The notes: generated by a model not told the origin, from the sequence alone. Counted from the stretch's first letter, positions 6,409-14,031 are shown. The stretch is 21,605 bases of DNA from Faecalitalea sp. UBA4312 (GCA_002394635.1 DGUK01000057.1:1-21605); one strand, 5' to 3'. A program made the numbers and translations.

Positions 6409-7045
6409 GTCCATAGGTTTTAAAGCTCTGCATCACCGTATCGATTTCTTTTTCACTAAGAATATAAGGTTTTCCGATAGATTCTGCCCGGTATTGCAGT
6501 TCTGCCAGCCATTCAGTATTCTTTGCGTTGCGATAGGCACTTTCCAAGCTTGTATCAAAGGTGACCAGGCCATGGTTGGCTAATAAAATAGCTTTGGCTT
6601 CTGTCTTGGCCTTGGCAACATTCTCTGCCAATGCTTGGGTTCCATAGGTCGCATACTCCGCACACGGAATATGATCGGCACCCAGATCTGCAATCAGATA
6701 ATGTAGTGCCCGGATCGGCTGCCGTAAACACGCATAAACGGTACAGTACATCGAATGTGTATGTACAACCGCACGGATCGATGGATCCAGCTGGTACATC
6801 AACGCATGCAGCGTATATTCGCTGGAAGGCTTTCGTTTTCCTTCGATGATATGTCCCTGCAGATCCATCACAACCACATCCGCTGCGTGGATCGCATCAT
6901 AGGCCATGCCGGAAGGCTTGATAGCCATCCTGCCGGATTGGGGATCATACAAGCTGATATTACCGGAGGTCCCGGTCGTCAGATGGTCCTGTACCATGCG
7001 ACGGCCATATTCTGCAATCTTTTCTCTTGATTCTTTCATCAACAT
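6404..7045 (-). CDS. Class II aldolase, likely 5-deoxyribulose/methylthioribulose-1-phosphate aldolase (DrdA/Ald2-like)
   Basis: A 213-residue class II (zinc) aldolase of the fuculose-1-phosphate aldolase/adducin fold. Visible motifs: TSGNIS (26-31), KPSGM (43-47), the catalytic Glu in SSE (74-76), zinc ligands in HTH (H95, H97) and the third ligand in ANHG (H158). On sequence alone it could be FucA. Its position directly behind mtnK and mtnA, with no fucose kinase or isomerase, points instead to cleavage of 5-deoxyribulose-1-phosphate or 5-methylthioribulose-1-phosphate. The products would be DHAP plus acetaldehyde or methylthioacetaldehyde, as in described DHAP shunts. The start at 7045 follows AAAGGAG by seven bases, and that site overlaps the mtnA stop (TAAAGGAG). 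A possible TTG start six bases upstream was not preferred. Confidence 0.88.
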   Translation of the reverse strand: MLMKESREKIAEYGRRMVQDHLTTGTSGNISLYDPQSGRMAIKPSGMAYDAIHAADVVVMDLQGHIIEGKRKPSSEYTLHALMYQLDPSIRAVVHTHSMYCTVYACLRQPIRALHYLIADLGADHIPCAEYATYGTQALAENVAKAKTEAKAILLANHGLVTFDTSLESAYRNAKNTEWLAELQYRAESIGKPYILSEKEIDTVMQSFKTYGQ

Positions 7046-7057
7046 AGACAAGCTCCT

Positions 7058-8110
7058 TTAATAGAACGCATTCTGTCCTTTGGCAAAATACGAATCCAGA
7101 TCATAGGCACTGTATACACCCTGGTCTGTCACGATACCGTCAATCAGATAAGGTGGTGTAATGTCAAAGGCAGGATAGATTGCTTTGACTCCCGGCAGTG
7201 TATTGGCAATGCCCCTATAACAAAGAACCTGCTGTGGATCTCTTTGTTCAATCACAATATCCTTTCCACTGGTTTTATCTGCATCCGGTATTCCTGTCAC
7301 AAAATAGGGTACATGATAATATTTAGCCAGGATGGCCATTTGTTTGGTACCGATCTTATTGGCAATATGTCCATCCCTGGCAATCGTATCCGCTGCCGAG
7401 GTAAATAAGGAAATGCCCTCATGCTCCAGTACATACCCTACCATATTATCGGTAATAACCGTTGTGGGAAATCCCATTTCGTAACATACGCTGGATGTCA
7501 GCCTGGCTCCCTGCAGATAAGGCCGCGTTTCAGCATTATAAAATTCTATGTGTTTTTTTCGCTTTTTGGCTACCCGGCACATCATTCCGACGATGGTCTC
7601 CCCAAAACACTGGGTCAGAACTTTTCCATGATCCGGAATCAGATCCACCAGATATTCGGCCACTTTTTCCATGGTGGAATAACGCCGGTTTAAAGAATCT
7701 ACCGTTCTTTGAATAATGGCCTGATATGGTTCTTTATTTTGCTCCATTGCCTGCATAGCAGCCTGAATACATCCATTGGTAATCACACTGTACCGGTTGG
7801 CCGTTGTCGGACGGGCTTGAGAAATTGCTTGTCCGGCTTTCTGCAGATACGCTATCTGCCGGTCTTTGCTCTGATCTCGTACAAGCCAGGCAGCTAAAGC
7901 CATGCCCATACCGGCGGCTGTATAAGGGCCGGCACTTTGTGTGACCATATCATGAATTGCCTGTACCACATCCTCTACTGTCGTACATTCCACATATTCA
8001 ATGGATGACGGGTATACTCTTCGATCCAGTATACGTACCACCCCTTGATCAAACCATGCGACATGTTCATATTGTAATAAATAAGCTAATCCTTGATCTT
8101 TTCTTTCCAT
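7058..8110 (-). CDS. mtnA: S-methyl-5-thioribose-1-phosphate isomerase family protein (possible 5-deoxyribose-1-phosphate isomerase)
   Basis: A 350-residue member of the MtnA/eIF2B-like isomerase family, converting an aldose-1-phosphate to the ketose-1-phosphate. Signatures: NAETRPYLQGARLT (192-205), the catalytic Asp region TSAADTIARDGHIANKIGT (D241) and PAFDITPPYLIDGIV (313-327). The catalytic Cys is C168, but its context is LTQCFGET where classical MtnA has a THCNAG-like loop. The usual RPTAVN loop reads RPTTAN. These changes suggest a divergent subgroup, perhaps tuned to 5-deoxyribose-1-phosphate. It starts one base after the mtnK stop, and the aldolase follows 12 bases downstream, so the three genes form one operon. 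The assignment to the family is firm; the exact substrate is inferred. Confidence 0.92.
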   Translation of the reverse strand: MERKDQGLAYLLQYEHVAWFDQGVVRILDRRVYPSSIEYVECTTVEDVVQAIHDMVTQSAGPYTAAGMGMALAAWLVRDQSKDRQIAYLQKAGQAISQARPTTANRYSVITNGCIQAAMQAMEQNKEPYQAIIQRTVDSLNRRYSTMEKVAEYLVDLIPDHGKVLTQCFGETIVGMMCRVAKKRKKHIEFYNAETRPYLQGARLTSSVCYEMGFPTTVITDNMVGYVLEHEGISLFTSAADTIARDGHIANKIGTKQMAILAKYYHVPYFVTGIPDADKTSGKDIVIEQRDPQQVLCYRGIANTLPGVKAIYPAFDITPPYLIDGIVTDQGVYSAYDLDSYFAKGQNAFY

Positions 8111-8111
8111 A

Positions 8112-9311
8112 CTATGATACTCCCGTAATCTTTTGAAACTGCTTTGTGATCTCCTGAGCTAGTCTGATCGTTGTCCGTTCATTGATCAAATAGATCCCCA
8201 TACGGATCAAAGCTCTCTCCATCGCTATCCTTTGTGCCCGATTCTCCATGGTAGTGATTTCTGCAACCTTGGAGTCCCCGACCACACGGCGTATGATTTC
8301 CGTACCGGCATATCCTAAGCTGTCTGAGAGGATCTGGCGGAAATATTGTTTTTTAAATTCTGTTTCTTTATACAGAGGAAATGTCACTCTCTGTTCATAG
8401 ACCGTGTCAAGCTGCTGCATCGTTTCCTTCAGCACATCCTCGATGGTCTGACGACACCAGCTTTGAAAGAACGGATCCTCCTTCTTATAGACAGCGCTGG
8501 CCCACGCAAAGAACAGATTACCGATCACATTGCCGATATCATAGCCCATCGGTCCGTAGAAAGCAAATTCAGGATCAATGACTTTTATCCCCTGTTCATT
8601 GATAAAGATAGAGCCGGAATGTAGATCTCCATGGATCAAAGACTGACTATAATTGGTAAAACGTTGTCGCAGACAAGCCACATTGGACTTCAAGGCAGCG
8701 TTATGATATAGGTTTTCCTCTACAAACTTTTGATTTTCCCCCAGGATCACATTCCGATTTTTATAGTTATAATAAGGTTCAGTCAATACAAGATCCTCGG
8801 TAATATCACAAAGTTCGATATTGGTGAAGATCTGCATATTCCTTTTCTTTTCAGCGCGCTCACAGATCAAATCGGTCGTCGGTAAAAGCGTCTGAGCCAT
8901 AAACACAGAGATATTGTGGGCAAAGTGATCATATGTATGACAAGCAATCAGCTCTTTTCGAAGATTCTTATACTTCGAAATATCTTCCATGGTCAGCGCA
9001 TGCATGATGCTATCATTGTAATAAACATGTGGTACATAGCCAGGTGCCAGCTTCTCTTCCATCTGCAGGGCACGAGCTTCAATCGTATTCCGGTATACAT
9101 CCAAAGGACGGCCGGAGGATCGCAGCAGCACATCCGCCTGTTTCACCACGACAGATTTATTTTCATCCCATACTCTGAAAACATAATTGATATTGCCATC
9201 CCCGATTTCTTCAGCCTGCAAAGAGGCAGATCGATCAAATAAACCGACAACATCTTTTACGTAATCCTTCACGGTATGAGTATCTAATAAAAAGTGCGTA
9301 TCGTATTTCAT
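8112..9311 (-). CDS. mtnK: S-methyl-5-thioribose kinase family protein (possible 5-deoxyribose kinase)
   Basis: A 399-residue sugar kinase of the MtnK family (aminoglycoside-phosphotransferase fold), phosphorylating the C1 hydroxyl of methylthioribose or 5-deoxyribose with ATP. Visible are the nucleotide loop GDGNINYVF (37-45), the Lys of VVVKQAD (54-60), the catalytic Brenner motif HGDLHSGSI (228-236, D229) and DPEFAFYGPMGYDIG (246-260). The Arg-rich substrate region TEIIRRVVG lies near residue 340. Length is standard. I chose the ATG at 9311 because GAGGTG sits six bases upstream; a GTG nine bases earlier (9320) lies inside that same site. It is the first gene of the mtnK-mtnA-aldolase operon. 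No mtnB, mtnC or mtnD genes for the classical methionine salvage route are present. Confidence 0.93.
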   Translation of the reverse strand: MKYDTHFLLDTHTVKDYVKDVVGLFDRSASLQAEEIGDGNINYVFRVWDENKSVVVKQADVLLRSSGRPLDVYRNTIEARALQMEEKLAPGYVPHVYYNDSIMHALTMEDISKYKNLRKELIACHTYDHFAHNISVFMAQTLLPTTDLICERAEKKRNMQIFTNIELCDITEDLVLTEPYYNYKNRNVILGENQKFVEENLYHNAALKSNVACLRQRFTNYSQSLIHGDLHSGSIFINEQGIKVIDPEFAFYGPMGYDIGNVIGNLFFAWASAVYKKEDPFFQSWCRQTIEDVLKETMQQLDTVYEQRVTFPLYKETEFKKQYFRQILSDSLGYAGTEIIRRVVGDSKVAEITTMENRAQRIAMERALIRMGIYLINERTTIRLAQEITKQFQKITGVS

Positions 9312-9331
9312 CCCTATCACCTCGCAACCCT

Positions 9332-9337
9332 ATTTTA
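9332..9337 (-). promoter_or_regulatory. Possible -10 box for the mtnK operon
   Basis: Minus strand TAAAAT lies 20 bases before the mtnK start and just after the nth terminator. No convincing -35 box is found at 16-18 bases, where the terminator hairpin sits. The position is right for a promoter but the signal is weak. Confidence 0.3.
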
Positions 9338-9343
9338 CACTAC

Positions 9344-9371
9344 AAAAAAACAGATATCTGCAGAGATATCT
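9344..9371 (-). terminator. Rho-independent terminator ending the murF-nth gene run
   Basis: An 8-bp stem of AGATATCT (9364-9371) and AGATATCT (9352-9359), self-complementary, with a four-base CTGC loop and a run of seven T on the minus strand. The stem overlaps the TAG stop of nth. A T run also flanks it on the plus strand (9374-9379), but no plus-strand gene leads into it. Confidence 0.85.
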
Positions 9372-10002
9372 ATTTTTTCCCTTCGATTTTTTCTCTTTTA
9401 CAAAAGGATGTAAAAGGACACTGTGTACAATGGGGATTTCTGGCGGTACATAGATAACGTCCAAAGAAGATAAAATCATGATGCGCCTGATTCCAACGAC
9501 CTCGGTCGATCTTACGACGAAGTTTTTCTTCCACTTTGGTTACATTGTCGTATGGCTTGGCCAGGCCTAGACGTTTACTAACACGTTCTACATGGGTGTC
9601 TACCGCAAAGCTTGGTATATCAAAGGCTACGCTTCTTACCACATTAGCCGTCTTGCGTCCAACACCGGATAAGGACTGCAGCTCTTTAAACGTAGCAGGA
9701 ACTTTACCGTCAAACTTATCCTCCAGATCCCTGCTTAGATTAACGATAGAACATGCCTTGTTACGATACAATCCGATCTTTCGTATATACGGTTCCACTT
9801 CCTCCGGTTCTGCCTCAGCCAGTTCTTTGGATGTCGGAAATCTTTCAAACAAGGCCGGTGTCACTTTGTTTACAGAGGCATCTGTTGTCTGCGCGGACAA
9901 TACGACAGCGACCAGCAGCTGAAACGGTGTTTCATGATGCAGTTCACATTGTGCTTGCGGAAAGATCTTTTCTATTTGATCTACAATTTCATTTGGTTTC
10001 AT
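9370..10002 (-). CDS. nth: Endonuclease III (DNA glycosylase/AP lyase)
   Basis: A 210-residue base-excision repair enzyme that removes oxidised pyrimidines and cleaves at the AP site. The helix-hairpin-helix LSGVGRKTANVV carries the catalytic Lys (K117), and VDTHVERVSKRLG carries the catalytic Asp (D135). The C-terminal [4Fe-4S] cluster loop is complete with the spacing C-x6-C-x2-C-x5-C (C185, C192, C195, C201). Length is normal. Its ATG overlaps the stop of the DnaD-like gene by four bases (ATGA). The dnaD-nth order matches Bacillus. The gene ends inside a terminator stem. Confidence 0.97.
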   Translation of the reverse strand: MKPNEIVDQIEKIFPQAQCELHHETPFQLLVAVVLSAQTTDASVNKVTPALFERFPTSKELAEAEPEEVEPYIRKIGLYRNKACSIVNLSRDLEDKFDGKVPATFKELQSLSGVGRKTANVVRSVAFDIPSFAVDTHVERVSKRLGLAKPYDNVTKVEEKLRRKIDRGRWNQAHHDFIFFGRYLCTARNPHCTQCPFTSFCKREKIEGKK

Positions 10003-10544
10003 CGTTGTCCGTTCTCCAGATCTTCAATCGATAATCCCTTGTTGGCCCAGGAACGAAGAACTCGTTCAATGTAATTTAAATTTAGCTTTTCGTAGACGAT
10101 TGCTTCATTCAATGCTATGATGACCCCCTGTTCGCCATAATCAGGGAAAACGGCAGGAAGCTCCAGGATCCTCTGCATTTCCGCACTGCTTAAAGGACGT
10201 CCGAATTCCATTTCAAAGCGTTCGATCAAACTAAGAGAGACAACAGCCTCCTTCGGCTGTTCTTCAAATAGACCGGCAATACTAAACGCAATGGTTCCCT
10301 TTTCAAACTCAATGGTCAAATATCCCTTTTCTGTCAATGTCATAAAGATAGCTTCAATATCATCCACCGGCAGCTTGGTCTTGGCAGCCAGCAGTTCATG
10401 ACTGATTGGTATCCCCTGTGTATTACAATAATCAATCACTAACAGCACCAGTGCCTCCTGGGACTCTACATGAAGATTTTCCAGATTCTCCAGGATCCAG
10501 GTCCGACGATCGAAATACGAAGCATTCCATTTTATCTCTTTCAT
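9999..10544 (-). CDS. dnaD: DnaD-like replication initiation protein
   Basis: A 181-residue protein with the two-domain layout of DnaD. The N-terminal winged-helix part (about 1-95) contains LLAAKTKLPVDDIEAIFMTL. The C-terminal DnaB_2/DnaD domain (about 105-181) contains FEMEFGRPLSSAEMQRI and ends with YIERVLRSWANKG, the YxxxILxxW-type motif used in single-strand DNA binding. In Bacillus, DnaD bridges DnaA and DnaB at the origin to load the helicase. It is shorter than Bacillus DnaD (about 230 residues). The ATG at 10544 overlaps the upstream stop (TGATG). A TTG immediately before it has slightly better SD spacing (GGGAG, eight bases), so the start may be one codon earlier. Confidence 0.85.
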   Translation of the reverse strand: MKEIKWNASYFDRRTWILENLENLHVESQEALVLLVIDYCNTQGIPISHELLAAKTKLPVDDIEAIFMTLTEKGYLTIEFEKGTIAFSIAGLFEEQPKEAVVSLSLIERFEMEFGRPLSSAEMQRILELPAVFPDYGEQGVIIALNEAIVYEKLNLNYIERVLRSWANKGLSIEDLENGQR

Positions 10545-10993
10545 CAAGATTTCAGCTCCCTTTCATAGATACGTTCAAACGTATCATAATCGATCAATAT
10601 CATTTCATATTTTCCCTCTATGACATAACAAGGATTGTTGTAGCCATACCCCAGGAAAATAGAAACCGGTTCGATCCCATAATCGTTTTTCGCAATCTTT
10701 GTTGCCTTCTCATAACTCAGCGTACTCATATCCCGGGAAGTAATCTCTTCACCGTTGATATCAAACCAATACAGCTTTTTCTCTGTGTAGCCCTGGTAGG
10801 TTACATAGTCGAACACATGCCGCGTGATTCCCTTGATTCCCTTGACCTTGGATTCTATACGGGCTATGCTTTGTTCCTGTTGTGCTTCACGCACACGATT
10901 GGGTCCACTGATAAACAAAGACCAGAAGATCAGGATCAATAAAATCAGGGTAACCCATAATATAGCTGTGAATCTTCGATTAAAATGTGTCAT
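10544..10993 (-). CDS. TseB-like (YpmB, DUF5590) membrane-anchored protein
   Basis: A 149-residue protein with a short basic N-terminus, one membrane segment at about residues 10-28 (ILWVTLILLILIFWSLF) and an extracytoplasmic PepSY-like region of about 115 residues. That region includes KKLYWFDINGEEI and YNNPCYVIEGKYEMILIDY. This is the architecture of Bacillus YpmB, renamed TseB, a cell-wall elongation factor linked to a penicillin-binding protein. In Bacillus ypmB lies upstream of aspB-asnS-dnaD-nth; here aspB and asnS are absent and the gene sits directly against dnaD. The identification rests on topology, size and position more than on sequence motifs. AAAGGAGAGG precedes the ATG by about eight bases. 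A TTG just before it is an alternative start. Confidence 0.72.
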   Translation of the reverse strand: MTHFNRRFTAILWVTLILLILIFWSLFISGPNRVREAQQEQSIARIESKVKGIKGITRHVFDYVTYQGYTEKKLYWFDINGEEITSRDMSTLSYEKATKIAKNDYGIEPVSIFLGYGYNNPCYVIEGKYEMILIDYDTFERIYERELKS

Positions 10994-11014
10994 CAATCGA
11001 CCCTCTCCTTTCGT

Positions 11015-11692
11015 TTATAATTTTTGTGCAAATGCCTGGATCAAGCCGGCACTCTGTATACTGGCTTTCTGTGCATATTCACTGAATTCCATCGGATTTT
11101 CGTTATGATGGACCACATCGCTCAAACAACGCACGATGATATACGGTACCCCAAAGGACTGCGCCACCTGGGCAACAGCTCCTGCTTCCATTTCCGAGCA
11201 GGCTGCCTCCGGAAAGCGTTCCATCAGACGGGCAAAATCCTCATCTCTGGCCATAAACAGATCCTGACTGGCTATCGTTCCGACGTGATATGTCACACCA
11301 CATCGCAAGGCGGCTTCCGTACAAAGCTGTATCATCTTATCACAAGGCTGATAGGTCAAACCGATCCCCTGAGGTCCGTCGATCGCAGAGGTATCAAAAT
11401 CCGCCTGGACCACCTTGGAGCTGATCACTATATCCAGTACCTTCTGTTGTGCCAGTAAACCACCGGCTGTTCCAACATTGATAATAGCCTGCGGCTGATA
11501 ATGCATACACAAAATGGTTGCAGCCATCGCTGCATGTGTTTTCCCGACCCCGCTTTTACACAGGACAATATCTTTTGAACCGATCTTACCGACATAGATC
11601 CGGCAGTCGGCAATCTGTTGGTCACTGGTTATCTCCGATATAGCACGGATAGCATCGACCTCTATATCCATTGCGGCAATAATTCCAATCAT
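11015..11692 (-). CDS. mtnN: 5'-methylthioadenosine/S-adenosylhomocysteine nucleosidase
   Basis: A 225-residue MTA/SAH nucleosidase (Pfs) that hydrolyses the N-glycosidic bond of methylthioadenosine, S-adenosylhomocysteine and 5'-deoxyadenosine, releasing adenine. Motifs: MIGIIAAMDIEVDAI with the conserved Glu (E11), KSGVGKTHAA, INVGTAGGL, the ribose-binding SEMEAGAVAQVA and the catalytic Asp in RCLSDV. Length is standard. The ATG overlaps the upstream methyltransferase stop by four bases (ATGA), which fits a role in clearing SAH behind a SAM-dependent enzyme. Its methylthioribose or 5-deoxyribose product is also the substrate for the mtnK-mtnA-aldolase operon less than 2 kb downstream. Confidence 0.96.
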   Translation of the reverse strand: MIGIIAAMDIEVDAIRAISEITSDQQIADCRIYVGKIGSKDIVLCKSGVGKTHAAMAATILCMHYQPQAIINVGTAGGLLAQQKVLDIVISSKVVQADFDTSAIDGPQGIGLTYQPCDKMIQLCTEAALRCGVTYHVGTIASQDLFMARDEDFARLMERFPEAACSEMEAGAVAQVAQSFGVPYIIVRCLSDVVHHNENPMEFSEYAQKASIQSAGLIQAFAQKL

Positions 11693-12396
11693 TGCTTTTC
11701 CTTCTTTCTTACTGTATAAAAGTATTTCTCTCCGTTTTGAATGCCCGGCAAATGAAAGTCCGTATATACATCCACAATGTCAAAACGCTTCGTTAACGCT
11801 TTTTCCAGCCAGGCCGGGTCATAGACTCTTTGCAGATGATGCTCTTGTTCTACGTGCCCGTCACATCCATAAAACGCAAAATCCTGGTACAGCCATTGAT
11901 CCTCGCATAGGATCGACCATTGATACCCGACACCATCCTCAAAAACACCGGTTTCATTCCATTCTTCCGCAAACTCCTGCAGTCGATCCAAGGAATGTGT
12001 ATCGAAGAAAAAGAGTCCGTCCGGTGCCAGATGATCGGCCACTTCTTCAAAAAAATCCTCTACCTCTTGTTCGGACAAGATATAGTTAAAGCTGTCACAC
12101 AGACACGCAATGGCCGGATACATCGGTAATCCCGACAGATCTTTCATATCCCGGCAAAGAAAAGTGATTTCCGGGGACTTTTCCAGTGCTTTTTCAATCA
12201 TCTGAGCGGATAGATCCAACGCTGTCAGCTCAAATCCATCTTGATGCAGCTTACGGGTAATCTCGCCGGATCCACATGCCAGCTCCAGCATTGCACAAGG
12301 CCTCGTCCTTTTTTCGATCCATCGTACCCATGCCAAGGTTGCCTGGTCATCCTTGACCAGAGCATCATAGTACGAAGCCAGCTGATTATAGATCAT
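11689..12396 (-). CDS. yqeM: Class I SAM-dependent methyltransferase (YqeM-like)
   Basis: A 235-residue Rossmann-fold methyltransferase. Motif I is MLELACGSGEITRKL (about 37-51), the acidic end of strand two is LTALDLSAQM, and a later strand reads DGLFFFDTHS. The substrate is unknown; YqeM of Bacillus is equally uncharacterised. Its place directly after rsfS is the conserved Bacillus order (yqeL-yqeM) and supports the name. The start codon lies 11 bases inside the rsfS reading frame, with only a weak SD, so translation probably depends on rsfS. Confidence 0.88.
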   Translation of the reverse strand: MIYNQLASYYDALVKDDQATLAWVRWIEKRTRPCAMLELACGSGEITRKLHQDGFELTALDLSAQMIEKALEKSPEITFLCRDMKDLSGLPMYPAIACLCDSFNYILSEQEVEDFFEEVADHLAPDGLFFFDTHSLDRLQEFAEEWNETGVFEDGVGYQWSILCEDQWLYQDFAFYGCDGHVEQEHHLQRVYDPAWLEKALTKRFDIVDVYTDFHLPGIQNGEKYFYTVRKKEKQ

Positions 12397-12724
12397 ATTC
12401 CATAACCGGACAATCAGTATACAGCCGGTCCAGCTGGTAGACTTGTCTTTCTTCCTTTACAAACAGGTGAACCACGATTTCCTTCAGGTCCACAAGAACC
12501 CATCGGGAATCTGCTTTCCCTTCCATACGGATCTCGGTATCAAAACCGGCTTCCCGGATACGGTCCTTCAGATTCTGGGCAATGGCGTTGTTTTGACGCA
12601 GATTGGTCGTACTGGCAACAATGACATAATCCATAAATGGTGTTAATGAACGACAATCATAGACTCGTACGTCCAAAGCCTTCTTTTCCAATATCGCTTG
12701 AATAACAACTTCCTTTAATTCCAT
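12386..12724 (-). CDS. rsfS: Ribosome silencing factor RsfS
   Basis: A 112-residue protein of the RsfS/Iojap family (YqeL in Bacillus). It binds ribosomal protein L14 on the large subunit and blocks subunit joining when nutrients are scarce. Recognisable blocks: PFMDYVIVASTTNLRQNNAI, EGKADSRWVLVDLKEIVVHLF, and the C-terminal YQLDRLY. Length matches the family (about 105-120). AAAGG sits about nine bases before the ATG, overlapping the end of the nadD-yqeK gene. Confidence 0.96.
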   Translation of the reverse strand: MELKEVVIQAILEKKALDVRVYDCRSLTPFMDYVIVASTTNLRQNNAIAQNLKDRIREAGFDTEIRMEGKADSRWVLVDLKEIVVHLFVKEERQVYQLDRLYTDCPVMEYDL

Positions 12725-12727
12725 GTT

Positions 12728-13744
12728 TTATCCCTTTCGTAAATACTTCTCATTTTCTTCTTTGATTTTGATAAATCCCTGATGTATATCTTTTTCACAC
12801 AACGCAATCAGCTCACTGGAGTCATAGTTTCGCAGTGGGTCGGTCTTGTCTGCACAGAATACGATTTCCGCGTAAGGATCCGTGCTGGTCCCCAAAACAT
12901 GATGATAGATAGCGTTTTTGATCTGTGGATCACGTAAATAAAAGATACGATCTACGATTTCACTGCCGACAAAGCCATGCCATACAGGTACGGCATATTT
13001 TTTATTCTCAGGGCAAAGAATATCCATCCATTGTTCCATCGCTTCTTTGGACATGGACTTGGCTATATCATGGAATAGTCCAATCAGATAAGCTTTCTGC
13101 GGATCTTGTCCATTGGCAATAGCCAAATGCTGGCATAGATCAGCGACCGAAACACTATGCAGATAGCGATGCTCATTCACTCTTGTATGCACAAATTCTT
13201 TAATATACAGACGATGTTCATAGATATATTCACGAACCGCCTGTGGTAAATAGTTCAATTTGTTACCGATCCGGATCTCACTGGAGGAAACCGGTACCAT
13301 CGGCATATGGATCCGCTGGATATCATAGGGGCTGTCAGCCATCTTTCCATCTCTGTCAAATCCGACAAAATGGCAAAGCTTCACAAGCTGGTCCGCATCT
13401 TTCCAGTCAGCAAACTGCGCAATCTGATCGTTGCCGATCAGCCAGTAAAACGTATTCTCCGGATATTGCCGGGTCAGCTGCCGGACCGTATCGATCGTGT
13501 AGCTTTTTCCTTCTCTTTCCACTTCCAGACGACATACCCGGAAACGTCGGTCCTGGTTCAGGATCCGTTCGATCATGGCCACACGATGATGCGCCGGCGT
13601 CAGCGAATGGTCTTTCAGCGGTGTATCCTGAGTCGGCATAAACCAAACCTGATCACAGTCCAGTGCCTGTAATGCCGTCTTTGCCATCGCTATATGTCCA
13701 CAATGAACAGGGTCAAAAGATCCACCTAGAATTGCGACCTTCAT
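12728..13744 (-). CDS. nadD: Fused nicotinate-nucleotide adenylyltransferase (NadD) and YqeK HD-domain Ap4A hydrolase
   Basis: One 338-residue frame carries two enzymes that are separate genes in Bacillus. The N-terminal part (about 1-182) is NadD, which makes deamido-NAD from nicotinate mononucleotide and ATP. It shows GGSFDPVHCGH (7-17) with the HxGH adenylyl-transfer motif, WLIGNDQI (101-108) and the SSSEIR ATP-binding motif (153-158). The C-terminal part (about 186-338) is the YqeK HD phosphohydrolase. It shows H192/H196 (EHRYLHS), the HD pair H225-D226 (GLFHDIAKS), WHG (255-257), YHH (280-282) and FCADKTDPLR (296-305). YqeK proteins hydrolyse diadenosine tetraphosphate symmetrically. There is no stop, frameshift or low-complexity linker between them. 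The start overlaps the yqeI stop (ATGA). Confidence 0.95.
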   Translation of the reverse strand: MKVAILGGSFDPVHCGHIAMAKTALQALDCDQVWFMPTQDTPLKDHSLTPAHHRVAMIERILNQDRRFRVCRLEVEREGKSYTIDTVRQLTRQYPENTFYWLIGNDQIAQFADWKDADQLVKLCHFVGFDRDGKMADSPYDIQRIHMPMVPVSSSEIRIGNKLNYLPQAVREYIYEHRLYIKEFVHTRVNEHRYLHSVSVADLCQHLAIANGQDPQKAYLIGLFHDIAKSMSKEAMEQWMDILCPENKKYAVPVWHGFVGSEIVDRIFYLRDPQIKNAIYHHVLGTSTDPYAEIVFCADKTDPLRNYDSSELIALCEKDIHQGFIKIKEENEKYLRKG

Positions 13745-14031
13745 TTCTTTAACCCCAGTTTGTTTTCCTTGGAACGCCGATACAATATGAAGGTATGTCC
13801 GATAATATGCACGATCTCACTATGTGTATTGCGTGCACATTCTATCGCCGCCTCCCTTGTCTCCATAGGAGACGTTTTCAGCAAATTACATTTCACAAGT
13901 TCATGGGCTTCCAGTGCATCCTCAAGTGACTGGATCATATTATAGCTCAATCCTTCTTTTCCGATCTGAAAGATCGACCGGTAGGAATGAGATAATTTTC
14001 GTAAATACTTTTTATCACGGTTACTTAACAT
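13741..14031 (-). CDS. yqeI: YqeI/YhbY-like RNA-binding protein (CRM domain)
   Basis: A 96-residue single-domain protein of the YhbY/CRM family, associated with large ribosomal subunit assembly. It contains the family loop as IGKEGLSYNMIQSLEDAL (about 24-41), LVKCNLL, and the terminal strand HIIGHTFILYRRSKENK. Its ATG shares one base with the yqeH stop (TGATG), and AAAGG lies about 11 bases upstream; a TTG one codon earlier is a possible alternative start. In Bacillus aroE separates yqeH from yqeI; here the two are directly joined. Confidence 0.94.
   Translation of the reverse strand: MLSNRDKKYLRKLSHSYRSIFQIGKEGLSYNMIQSLEDALEAHELVKCNLLKTSPMETREAAIECARNTHSEIVHIIGHTFILYRRSKENKLGLKK

Noticed and set aside
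6404..9311. Classical methionine salvage pathway
   Set aside because: MtnK and MtnA are present, but the third enzyme is a stand-alone class II aldolase and no MtnB, MtnC, MtnD or related enolase-phosphatase genes follow, so the DHAP shunt fits better.
9344..9380. Plus-strand reading of the hairpin at 9352-9371 as a terminator
   Set aside because: It has a T run on plus as well, but no plus-strand transcript is expected there. I treat it as the minus-strand terminator of nth.
10406..10942. 178-codon open frame on the plus strand opposite dnaD and the tseB-like gene
   Set aside because: It spans two well-supported minus-strand genes and has no start signal or recognisable domain.
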